DNA of 48,210 nucleotides from Helochares maculicollis (taxonomy: Eukaryota; Arthropoda; Insecta; Coleoptera; Hydrophilidae), in contig JAWQRO010000218.1 in NCBI GenBank assembly GCA_033557835.1, forward strand, positions 1 through 48,210. Direction: 5' to 3'. The notes under the pieces were generated by a model that was not told where the DNA came from, made no database searches, and was given only the letters and a program-made list of their open reading frames with translations. Each line of letters begins with the position of its first letter. The first letter of the stretch is position 1. Below, piece by piece: positions 23,501-34,299 of this stretch. A program made the position numbers and the translations under genes.

Positions 23501-25740
23501 TATCGCCTAGTGTATAATTATAAAAATTTCGCTTGAAGTTTTCGAAATTGCAGCCCAGATTCAATAAAAGTATGATTTGCACTGATTTAATTATTAACTT
23601 TATAAGCATTTTACACAGTATCCTATAAATATTTGCACCCTATGACACAATTCTGCAGTATTAGAACCATTGTCGACTGAAATTTTAATGTCTAGTGTTT
23701 ATAGAATTTTCTGCATGAATGTTTCATAACATTACAAATTCATTGCTAAATGTAAAACAGCACAAGCCAAACATCTGTACATTAGCACCCCTGCAACGAT
23801 AGGCAGTGTTAAGGTAATTATTCTTAAGATGAGAAATACAACGCTGATATTATACATGAAACAGTTGCAGTGTTTTGTCATACCACATTTATGACAAGTT
23901 ATGTCTTTCCAACGAAAATAAATAGCGCTTGGCAAAGGTGAAAGTAACTAGAAAGATTATGACAATTCTAGTAAGTTTTTCTTAAAAACATATTTTGGTA
24001 ACAATGTTTAATTTTTTATAGTTCTTTTTTCAGAATATATTTACAATTTACAGCAATTAGATTTAAATGACTGTTTTAAGTTACAAATTACATGAAATGT
24101 CGTCGTCAATACAAATGTACTTGTATCAAAATCTCGAAATCAAAAAATACTCCAGGTACAAAGGGATTATAATTGTTTTTTCTTTAATTTCTAAAAATAA
24201 TGAGAAATGTTGTTTAAGGCTTTACGCAATTGATCACCTTTTTATCCACCAATTCAACGACTTAAGAATTGGTCTTATAAGTTTCCAGTTCAAGGAGATA
24301 AAAATTTATACCAATTATGTGATCTACCAATTCCTAAATTAACTTTTTGTTAATTTTGCTTATTGGTATTAAAAGATGATACAATTTTCAATGAAATTTA
24401 TATGAAAGCATAAGGAATAAAAAGTTTTCAAAGTTTGGATTATAGGACTGCTTTCCAATTAACAGACGTTATTTTTGGAGCCCAATTTCATCCATACCGG
24501 TGTATTGTATTTTAATGTATATGTTGAATAATACAGAGCCTAATTTATGCTTAACTTATAACAGTTTCTCCAAATTATTCAAAACAAATAGTTATACCGC
24601 AGAATTTCTATAACTAGATATACCATGCTATAGTTCTCGGGACTTATTTACTAGGATAAGATCATGAGTTAAAACAATTTTTACGGGAATATTTTTAGTA
24701 GGGATGGTTTTATATTCTCTTGAATTTCCCGTAGTCCCTATGGTCTCCTAAATGCGTATTAGCTATGGTATGAACTTTTTAAAAACTAGCAGTACTATAG
24801 TAACTCTATGTAATTAACATGCATTAACTATTACTCCAAAGTTATTTCAAGATAACCCTCTTCTGTTATAATACACATTTAAGGTTTTGGAATCCAAAAT
24901 TTTTTTTTGTGAAGCAACTTTCTTTGTTTAATTTTTCTTATACTACCCATCGAAAGCTGCACTTCTATGGTTGAAAATACTCAAAGGAATATTATTAGCT
25001 TTTGAAGATAAAATCAAAAATTTTACCACTGATGATAGCTATAGTGCACCCTACCTTAACAAATACTACTCATTTGGATAAGCAAGCATCACGTACATGG
25101 GAAAAGTCTCACCCTAATGTTTCGTCTTTCAGATTATTTCAGATTTTGCCATTTATTGCAAAAAGATAAAAATAGTTGCTGCACAAATGTATATCAATTA
25201 TATTTACTTTCAGTTATCAATATATTCAATATACCAAATTGTGGGTACAGCTGATATTAGGTGGCGCCAATAATTATAACACAAAATGTCAATGAAAACT
25301 ACCTACAATTTTAAAGAAATGCGTTACGTTTTAAAAGTATGATCAAATGCATTTGTATAAATAATAGGCACTAATAAATTTCCATCTGAAATTGCGTAAT
25401 CTCAAGTAAAAAAACATAAGGTAATATTTTATGAGTTAGCTAACATTTCTGCATAAAAAAATTTTTAAATTCAGCATCTAAGAAGTTTTATAAAATATTT
25501 GATTTTTATGAAAATATCAATTGAACTAATTTGTGATTAAATTTTAAACGGTTTTCAATCTAAATCTAAATTTTGAGAGCAAATATTTCATTTATTTCAA
25601 TTTATTTTTAACTTTATGAGGTGTTTCTGTGCTTTTGTATGTTTCAATATAAACATAAATAAAATATACGACATGAAACCATAAGGCTTTTTATATAATT
25701 TGCAACGTTTTGAATAATTGAAAACGATTCTACCAAGTGC
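20581..25740. other. AT-rich noncoding DNA upstream of the poly-His exon
   Basis: No gene or element is recognised. Minor items are a GC-elevated point near 22890-22920 and a short direct repeat gaggttgtttcta, present twice about 20 bp apart near 23000-23030. Sequence just above 20580 would be 5' UTR and promoter if that exon is real; no clear TATA box or initiator was seen. Confidence 0.5.
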
Positions 25741-25804
25741 GCAAGTTTAAAATGTCTTTTTTATGAAAAATAGGCAATTATTTAAGAACAATGGTAAAAC
25801 ATTT

Positions 25805-26804
25805 CTATTCAAAGTATTGGCCCTCTCTTTTTACACATTTTGTCCATCTCTCGGGCAATTTATGGATACTATTCTACAAGAAAGCTTCAACTTTCATTGA
25901 TATCCATTCATCGAAACCCTTGAAGCGTTGCTCAGCCAGTGCGTGTCCCATTGATAAAAATAGGTGATAATCAGAAGGCGCCAGGTCTGGTAAATACGGC
26001 GGGTTGGCTAGGAGTTACCAACTAAGCGAAAAAATGCTTTCTTTGACCACTTTGACTGAATGTGCAGAAGAGTTGTCATGCTCTAGAATGACTTTGTCGT
26101 GCCTTAGAGATCACTCTAGGCGTTTTTAGATCAATGCGTGGTTTAAATTGATCGTTTGTTGTCGGTAGCGGACGGTATTATGTGTTTCGCTGGGTTTGAG
26201 AAGCTCGTAGTACACTACTCCTTTCTAATCCCACCACACATACAGCATTATTTTTCTCCCAAAACGATCTGGTTTTGTACTCGATGTTGACGGTTGTCCT
26301 TGGTCCACGATTCTTACGTTTAGAATTCTCAAAATTTATCCATTTTTCATCGCCAGCTACAACCTGATGCAAAAAACTCTTTCTTTTGTGGCGTAAATGC
26401 ATCATTTTGCACACATATCTTTATCTTTCTACCTGTCATTTGTTTATTTTGTGTGGAACCCATTTTCCAACCTTTTGAATCTTCCCTATGGCTCTCAGGC
26501 GATCGGAAATGGCTTGCCGCTTCTCCGCCATCATTTGTTGTGTTTGTGCATCGCCTTCGTCCAATAATGCTTGTAATTTGTCGTATTCAAACTTTTTTGG
26601 TCAATTTTCACGTTTTTTGTAAATAACATTTGGAATTGCCACTTTTGAAACGTTGAAGCCAGCGCTCACAAATCTCGACTGTTGGAGCAAGATCGCCGTA
26701 CGTCTCTACAAAAATTCCATTACATTCCGATGCTTTTTTTTCTGATTGAACAAAACAGTCATTACATGCTGCAAATGCTCTTTACTTGGCTCAAAATTGG
26801 ACAT
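25805..26804 (-). pseudogene. Decayed mariner-family transposase, nearly full length
   Basis: A 1000-bp relic of a mariner (IS630-Tc1-mariner) DDE/D transposase, about 345 codons when intact. The start MSNFEPSKEHLQHV is at 26804. Helix-turn-helix region fragments follow (GDAQTQQMMAE, RLRAIGKIQKVGKWVPH), then GDEKW (first catalytic Asp at 26351-26349) and LEHDNSSAH (second Asp, 26077-26075). NPPYLPDLAPSDYHLF carries the third Asp (25972-25970), and the terminal GQYFE-stop is at 25805. Spacing between the second and third Asp is exactly D34D. The copy is dead: an in-frame TAA in that interval, a TAG 36 codons before the end, and frameshifts in the N-terminal half and after GDEKW. No clear terminal inverted repeats were found, so its ends are not fixed. 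It lies antisense-neutral in the noncoding DNA upstream of the Ca-beta core. Confidence 0.93.
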
Positions 26805-26809
26805 GTTTA

Positions 26810-29800
26810 ACACGAAAAAGAAGTATGCTACTAACTCGTAAACAACTAAACGAATATGACGTTTGGTAGTGGGTCTTTAAAAAAAAATGCCGTTTTGGGT
26901 TCCACAGGTTACTTCAATAAATTTCATGCACCATCTCTTTAAAACAAAAAGACATTTAAAGCATACAAGATGCATTTTCAAAAAAATACTCATGAAATAT
27001 GCATTTTTGCGTTTGGGTATTATTGAGTACCTAATTAAAACTAAGCAATACTTTGAGTCGAGGGAAACAATTCCATATATCTGACATTGCTATTATATTG
27101 TTTAAAAAAATGTCCGTAATTTCAACTAAATGTATTTCATCCTGCACAAATAGAAACATTAAAAAATTTGGAAGCTTTACAATCACATACAATTCTAATA
27201 AAGTGATGTACCTACAGAGTAACTACAACACCCACTGACACATTTTTATTAATAGCTTCAAATTCATTGAAAAACAACTCAAAGCACAGAAAAACAACTC
27301 TGACTTTTATGCTGAAGATATTTTCGCGGTTATTATCGAAATCTCTTTGGCAATCGTGACGCAATGAATAATTTATTAATTGTGGTATGACTTCTGTTGA
27401 AAAAATCTGAAACGCTTTTCATGCGATATGCCTGATCTAAAATTGTCTTCCCTCATAAAACACCGAATGGAGATGGATCCAGAGTGAGAGGAGGTATGTG
27501 AATAGAGAATCTGAAAATATAAATAAAATGCGTGTGACACAATGTAATCACACAGAGAGTGTTGTGAACTAATATTACAAAAATAAAATTGAAATCTTTC
27601 GGTGGCTGGGATCCAAGGAGTCATCAGGATTAACCTAATAATTAATAAGCCCATCTTCCTCTGGCTCAAGAAGGAGGAAAGAGACGGTCAGAAGATGCGA
27701 AGCACGCATGTGGGTAAACATAATTTATTATTATTGAACGGCGTAAGGAGAACAAAATAAAAAGTTTCGCAACGCATCTGTAAGGAGCCCGTATGTAATT
27801 TATCTAAGAATGTTAGTGTGTGTATTTTCGTATATTGGTGCGTGCTTTGTGCGTGTCTTCTTTTGCGCAATGTGCAGTAACGATTCCGAAACCCACGCAC
27901 ACTTACTCGCATTCTGCTCCGGAATTTCGAAAATTTACTTGCTTGAATCCTAGCTACGGGAAAGCGATAAATTATCTCAAATCAATAAAAAAATGACTAC
28001 AATGCCAGTTTACCAAAAACACTTTGAAATAATTTTTATTTCCAACCATGGAATTATTGTTACGATTCTGCAATTTTTGGCACACTTTAGTGCATTGTAA
28101 GTTTTAACGGAGCGACTCGCTTCTAACACCCCCCATTTGCACATTTTGCGAATTTTAGCACGCCTCTACCATTTAGTATATTTTGTGGAGTATACCCGCT
28201 CTATGTTTTAAGCGATCTGTGTAAAATTAAGCTTAATTGTCGGTGTTTCCGTGTTTGTACACAATTTTATGAGAATCTGCGAATTTTGACACAATGCATT
28301 CTTTGCAACACCCTATGACTTTATATGAAGCATTCATCTCTTAGAGGCATCAAACTTTTGCTAAATTAAAATACGATAAAGCCGCATACATTCAAAGAAA
28401 GAAATTAGTACACAGAGTATGTAAGATATACGAAAATAAACGGCATGTTGCCACGTGCCGAACCACGTGCGTTATTTTCGTAGCACATGTAATCGTAAAG
28501 TACACTGTCCTGACTCTTTCTGACTGTAATAACAGGAATGCACTAATTTCTTTTCGAGAAACCGTACACTGGTTTAAATTTAAATTTGCCCGGCTATCTC
28601 GCGTGTTGTAATGCTCCAAATCCAGGATTCCTGAAATTTTTAATAAATTCTAGTTTTATTCCTTCTGACTGAAAGATTGCAGAAATCGCCGTACCGTAAG
28701 ATTTATTAAGCACAGAGCAAAATTTTACTTGGGAAACTCCCCGCCTGAACCTAATTAGCTTCTGACAAAGTTTAAAAGTTGATATCACAAAGAAGTTTTA
28801 TTACTCATCGATTGGTTTCAGCACTGACAATGAGAAATAAGAATGAGGATATCTTTATTAGTGTGTGCGGGTTATAATTTATGAAAGTCATGTGTCGCCT
28901 GGAGATGAGGAACGATTTATCGATTCCTAAATTTATTATTGGGCTACTCCCATTTATTTCCTATGTGGTAAGGCGCTCTTTAAAAACGCAAATTTAGATT
29001 GGAGAGGTGCGTTTACGCCTGTGATGAAATGTCCTTTTATTCCAAACGAAATTCGCTAGAAAGAATAAACACCACGAAAAGAATCTCTCTCTGCTTAATT
29101 TCCGTTTCACATTACTTTGTAAGGGATTGAAATAATTTTAAACAATCGACAGGTTAATTAAGTTTACACACAAAGATTTCTCCTGAGTAACTTTTCATGT
29201 ATTATCTAATGAAGAGTCTCCCTCTGCGAAAATTTTATCTCGACATCTTTCTATAGGAATGTTGAAAACGTAGGCAAATGAACAACAAATAGCAGCTTAA
29301 AAACGCCAATAATCGTGCAATTTTGTCAATTTGAAGTTATGGGACGACTAGCTGTTTACAAGAGTATTAAATTTCGGTACTTTCCAGAGGAAAACCGCTA
29401 GCTTACTGTACTTATCTTATTTAATATCTAATGGCAGAAGTTATTGTACAAGTTTAAACAATTTTAATGTTAATAAGAGAATTTTAGGTATGGAGCAAAT
29501 GAAGTAAAAATAGTGGGTCCTGTAAGCTATAAACTTCTAGGTAAGACATTGCACCTGTAGAATAAATATAAATAAATTATGTACCTCCGCTGGTTTGATT
29601 TATTTGGAAATATTTGTTAAATACCAGTTGGGCAATTGCGTATTAAGTTTTTGGAGCCGGTCCTGCCGATACATTCATTTTATAATAGCGAATGCAGATG
29701 ACACTAAATTTGTACAGTTATGCAAGATTCAGGATTTCAGTATCTTCGCTTTTAGAATAGAGCGATTTTACTGTTTCGATATTTTAATTCTAAATTAACA

Positions 29801-30330
29801 TACAAATCACTTCTCTTACCAAATATGTTTACTGGTACTTGCCTCTATAAAAATGTTTGACTTTTAAAACTGTAATAAAAATCTAGTAAATTTATTTATT
29901 TTAGAAAAAAGTTGATTTTAATCACACGCCAGTCCATGTGTATTTAAATTTCAAATATTTATCTTTAATTTGAAATTTCTAATGAGAAATTTTTTAATTA
30001 TACGTTTACACTGTGAATGCTTAAGTGGCCCCGGATTAATCTTCTTAATATTCTTCAGCCAATTAAAGCAAGACTAGATTAAATGTTAGGAAATTTTTGT
30101 CAATGCTACCACGTGATCGCACCATAAACTTTTAACGAGTAGTTGTTCTAAACCCGTCCGCTTTAGCTTTACCATTTGAAAGAAAGGTATTAAAAACAAA
30201 GTACTTTAAACTTATGGCTTCCATAATTAGTGAAGAAGATAAATTATAATGGAATCAGAATTAAGCCTGAGCGCACATTACAGAAACGGGACAATCAAGC
30301 ACGCAATAATTCCGTATAGCGAAAGATCCT
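26810..30330. other. Noncoding DNA between mariner relic and minisatellite
   Basis: Contains the paired E-boxes (28452-28469) and three spaced copies of a tgcgaatttt-gcacac-like motif at 28068-28085, 28147-28162 and 28278-28295. A block at 27440-27910 is less AT-rich than its surroundings, with unrecognised minus frames. Nothing else can be supported. Confidence 0.5.
28452..28469. promoter_or_regulatory. Two palindromic E-boxes (CACGTG) spaced 6 bp
   Basis: CACGTG at 28452-28457 and again at 28464-28469, separated by ccgaac. Tandem E-boxes with 6-7 bp spacing are a known arrangement for CLOCK/CYCLE-type bHLH-PAS targets, and CACGTG also binds Myc/Max, USF/MITF and Hairy-type factors. A near E-box (cacatg) follows about 20 bp on. 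Function is inferred only. Confidence 0.4.
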
Positions 30331-30335
30331 AAATA

Positions 30336-30530
30336 TTTCAAGATTCACATGTGTGAGTATATTAAAGTTGTCAATATGCGGGTATTAAGATTCTCAGTAT
30401 ATGACTAAGAAGTGAGCAATAATAATTTCAATATGCGAGTATTAAAATTTCCAATGTACACCTATGAGTATTAGCATTTTCGATGTATGAGTATTAAAAA
30501 TTTCAACGTATGAGTATTAAGACTTTCAAC
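30336..30530. repeat. Degenerate minisatellite, unit about 24 bp
   Basis: Roughly seven imperfect copies of a unit like ttcaatatgcgagtattaaa. The core gagtatta recurs exactly in four copies and with changes (gggtatta, gagtatatta) elsewhere. Two units carry insertions (near 30395 and 30455). There are no recognisable coding frames. Confidence 0.8.
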
Positions 30531-32649
30531 ATTCCCATCAGATAAGATTGAAATAATTGGTCGTCTCTAACAGTAACCAACTAATACAGAACCTTTTTTC
30601 AACGAAGTATTACAAGGAGTCCGCGTTATTGCATCGCTCCGGGTCTATTTAAATTAATGCGCCATTTAAAATTATCGGACTACTTTTTTTAGGCGTGTAA
30701 TTTAAAAGTATATATCAAAACGTAATACTTTAATTTATGGGTATAATGAGAAATTAAACAGTGCGAGTGTATAGACCAGGTTCCGTACTCACCTATCGGT
30801 TCACATCATGATGTTTGGCATCATTTTTTCCAGGCGTATGCTAATTTCAATTTATAGTTTGATAGTCCGTACGAGATGGACTCGTTTAGCCATAATCTCG
30901 GTAGCCCGTACATTCCGAATTTTATTTCTTAGTAAAAATGTAAATTATTAATTATCGAATCGAATTTTAAATCATTTCCTCAGATTCGGCAAGAGCCATC
31001 AAATTACCATTTTTAATTGAATCGAACTTAGTGTACAAAATAATTTGGCCATAAACGTCTAAATGGAAACATTTGCTCGGTAGTTTTGAAAAATAGAGAG
31101 AAAAAACGTACAAATTTCACTTCCTCAATTAAAAAATACTAGAGGAAAACCTAAATTATCAAAGCATTTTGAAATAGGCTAATCGTATATATGTAGATTA
31201 TTTTAATTGAAGGCAAGTCCTAAATGATAGTTTAATTAATAGAATGATTTACAGCGGCAGTTCAATGTGTAACACACGTACTTTTTTAAAGACTTGTATG
31301 TTACATGTGATTTATTATTATATTACACGCCAATATTCGCGGCAACAGCACGCAAACGGTCCATCATATACCCCTTGAAAAACTCGCCGCATTGATTAAT
31401 ACTTCTTGTAATAATTGTTCATATTTTCATTCAACCCAAGACTTGGTTCTGATTAGATTTCTTGGTGTGATTACCGCTAAGGATTAATGATTTTCTTAAC
31501 TTTTTTAGGAGGAAATGTGGGTTAAGCTAAAATTTTATGGTGTGTCCGCACAAGAACTTATAAGTGTCCTCGATTGTTCGAGGACATCCCGTCCCTACCA
31601 GCGACAATCGTAAAATCGACCCGCGATTATTGATGGCCGAAAACTTAATTAAATTTGTCTATTGTTGTACGATACTCATACATAAATAACTTCACAATGC
31701 AGTATGCAAATTTCATATTTTAGATTTTATCTTTCAACATTACATTCATTGACATGACTAATGTTTGGTACCTACAATCGAAATCTGGTTCCTGTTGTAA
31801 TTACCTACCAACGACGGGCATAATTTGTTTGTACGATTGTTCCTAACGAATTGTACCTCTAATCAACTAGAAAAATTCAATAAATCTATCGCCTACACGT
31901 CGTAATTAGCCACGGCAATTCTTCACAATTACTTTAATCGCATAATGGTTTTGATGGAAACTACCGCAGAGGAGCATACCAACGATAAATAATACTTATA
32001 ACAGATTATAAATTGGGGTCCTTTCTTAATTGTAAAGAAACTGCTATAGAAACTAATAAAGATATTATTGGACGACCTTACTGGTAAGACAACCAACTGA
32101 CCGATTTGAGATTTGAGATTTGAGAATTCCAGTGTAGACCTCTTGAGTCTGCTAAATTAAAATAAAGAGAAACTTGAGTTATAACTCATTATGCTGCTAG
32201 AAGGTGCGCTTTGATTTGTTGTTTGCAAATTTCTAAATTAGAAGGACGTCAATCTAACAGCTAATCTCAAATACGTCGTACTAAAGATTCGAACTGGTTT
32301 TAAGTATCAAAATATTAGGATTTAGTTAAGAGCTTTGCATTTATTTATAACCGCTTCCATATCAATTCGTAAATTAGGCCGAAATGCAGATTAATGTGTT
32401 TCTTATTTATTTTGCCATATAGGCTCAAAGATTAGCGCTAGCTTTTTAAATATGTAATGACTAAAACTAAGCTAATATATCTCGATTGAGTGTTTAAATC
32501 TATAAAACTTAGTAATGCAAATGATATTACGAGTACTCAAACAACGTATCCTTGCTTGTTCTAAAAATCGAACTGAAATTATGAAAAATTTCGACCTTGA
32601 TATGTTAACGGAATCTCATATTTTGTATATTTTTAAAGACGTCTGTGCC

Positions 32650-32820
32650 TAAGTAACGGCAAAACGATAGCATTTAGGCCCAGCTGGACTTTTGAAATTG
32701 GGCATGCCACTATTAAAGCAAAATTGTAGATCTGTATCCACATTTGAGACGCGTAGAACCACCGGAAATACCTGCACAGTTTTGAAATTCTTTCTAATAA
32801 ACTAGTCCTCAAATAGTCTT
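32650..32820 (+). repeat. Dispersed repeat, copy 2
   Basis: Second copy of the element at 595-745, in the same orientation and about 32 kb away. It lacks the TG microsatellite, so the run is either lost or peculiar to the first copy. It lies immediately left of the T-rich degenerate array starting near 32870. Confidence 0.6.
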
Positions 32821-32869
32821 TATTTTGAGTCATGATGTTTAAATGCAATATTTGATATTTGACCGTGTA

Positions 32870-34290
32870 GCTTCAAAATAATTATTTTCTAGTCTAGAAT
32901 TTTTAGCTTCGATATTCTAAATATTGCAACATCTTGAATTTTGATTATGGGATGTGCAAGTTTAATCCCAATCCTTTAAACCTTAAAATATTTGCTCCTG
33001 TAATCCTGGAATTTTAACCCAGTAATACATATTTCAATCCTGCTTATTAATAATTTATCTGAATTGCCTTATTTTAAAATCCAGAGATTATATACTAAGC
33101 TTGATTATATTATCTTGAAACTTTTACCAACATACTTTAGATGTTCCAAGTTGAACCATTGCTTGTTATACTGCCATATAAAATGATACCGTGAATTATT
33201 AAGAGGATCAAAAATTTTGGAATTTTATTCATGATCCTTGAACCCTACATATAGATTATTTCCTACCCTGCGTGTTAAATTTCATTCTTACATTTTACCT
33301 CTGGATCTCAGGTCAAATTGAAGTTTTGTGATAAAATTTAAAATCCTTGATCCTAAGTCTAATATTTTAATTCGTCAATTCAGTATTTGTAAGCCCACTG
33401 CTATGTTTTTTCTGAATTCTTCATTTTTGGTTCTCTCATCATTGATTTCTCATATTAATAATTTATCTGTATTGCTTTATCTTAAAATCACGAGATTTTA
33501 TCCTAAGCTTAATTATATTATCTTGAAACTTTTATCTACATACTTTGGCTTTTTCAAGTTGAACCATTGCTTTTTATAGTGCCATATAAAATGTTACCGT
33601 GAATTTTTAAGAGGATCAAAAATTTTGGGATTTTAATCTTGATCTTTGAACCCTGCATATAGATTATTTCCAAACCTGCGTTTTAAATTCTATTCTTTCA
33701 TTTTAGCTCTGGATCTCTGTCTGGTCAAACTGAAGTTTTGTAATAAAATTTAAAATGCTTGATCCCAAGTCTAATATTTTAATTCGTCAATTCAAGATTT
33801 TTAAGCCCATTTTTTTGTTTTTTCTGAATTCTTCAGTTTTGGTTCTCTAATCATTGATTTCTCATCTTTACCCATCATAAATCCTTGATTTTTAACTTTC
33901 TAATCTAAGTTTGAGATGATCTGCAGTTTCTAATTCTGAAACCTTGAATTTCATTCTGAAATGCTGACTTATTTATCCTTTCCTCTAAAGATTTAATTGG
34001 GGTGGCTAGTTTTTTAACACTCACATTCTCAACATTTTATTCAGAGTAGTTTTAATGCTTGTAATCTTAGATTCTAAATCCTTATAATTCATTATACTTA
34101 ATATTTTCATTTTGAAATCTTGCATTTACATAAAACTTTGATTGTTTAATTCTGAACTCTATGAGCTTTTTTTAATAAAGTCAACTAGTCACTTTTTAAC
34201 TAATAATCTGGATTATGAAGATACTTTGGTACTGCAATCTAGAATTCTTTTATAACCTTGTATATTTTATCTTAATATTCTAAAGTTTAT
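32870..34290. repeat. T-rich degenerate array of 'atccttgaattttaa'-like phrases
   Basis: About 1.4 kb in which short related phrases recur on the plus strand: atcttgaattttga, atcctggaattttaa, atccttgaaccct, atccttgatccta, atccttgatttttaa, aaccttgaatttca. Spacing is irregular, about 20-40 bp. Strand asymmetry is strong, with T far exceeding A in the phrase cores. It contains the tandem duplication listed separately. The frames that cross it are consequences of the repeat and are not called as genes. Confidence 0.65.
33047..33866. repeat. Tandem duplication, two units of about 410 bp
   Basis: Unit 1 (33047-33454) and unit 2 (33455-33866) both start ttaataatttatctg. They share, in order, ttgattatattatcttgaaa / ttaattatattatcttgaaa, aagttgaaccattgct, gccatataaaatg-taccgtg, aagaggatcaaaaattttgg, catatagattatttcc, ctctggatct, aagttttgt-ataaaattta, agtctaatattttaattcgt and ttctct-atcattgatttct. 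By eye identity is high (mid-80s percent or better). The repeated order of blocks leaves no doubt about the duplication. Confidence 0.93.
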
Positions 34291-34299
34291 AACAAAAAT

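Noticed and set aside
30790..30820. Good minus-strand donor ATAG|GTGAGTAC as a first-exon end
   Set aside because: Every frame with an upstream ATG hits a stop before the donor, so it could only be an untranslated exon, for which there is no other support.
33328..33579. 83-codon plus-strand frame
   Set aside because: It lies across the junction of the 410-bp tandem duplication and is a by-product of the repeat.
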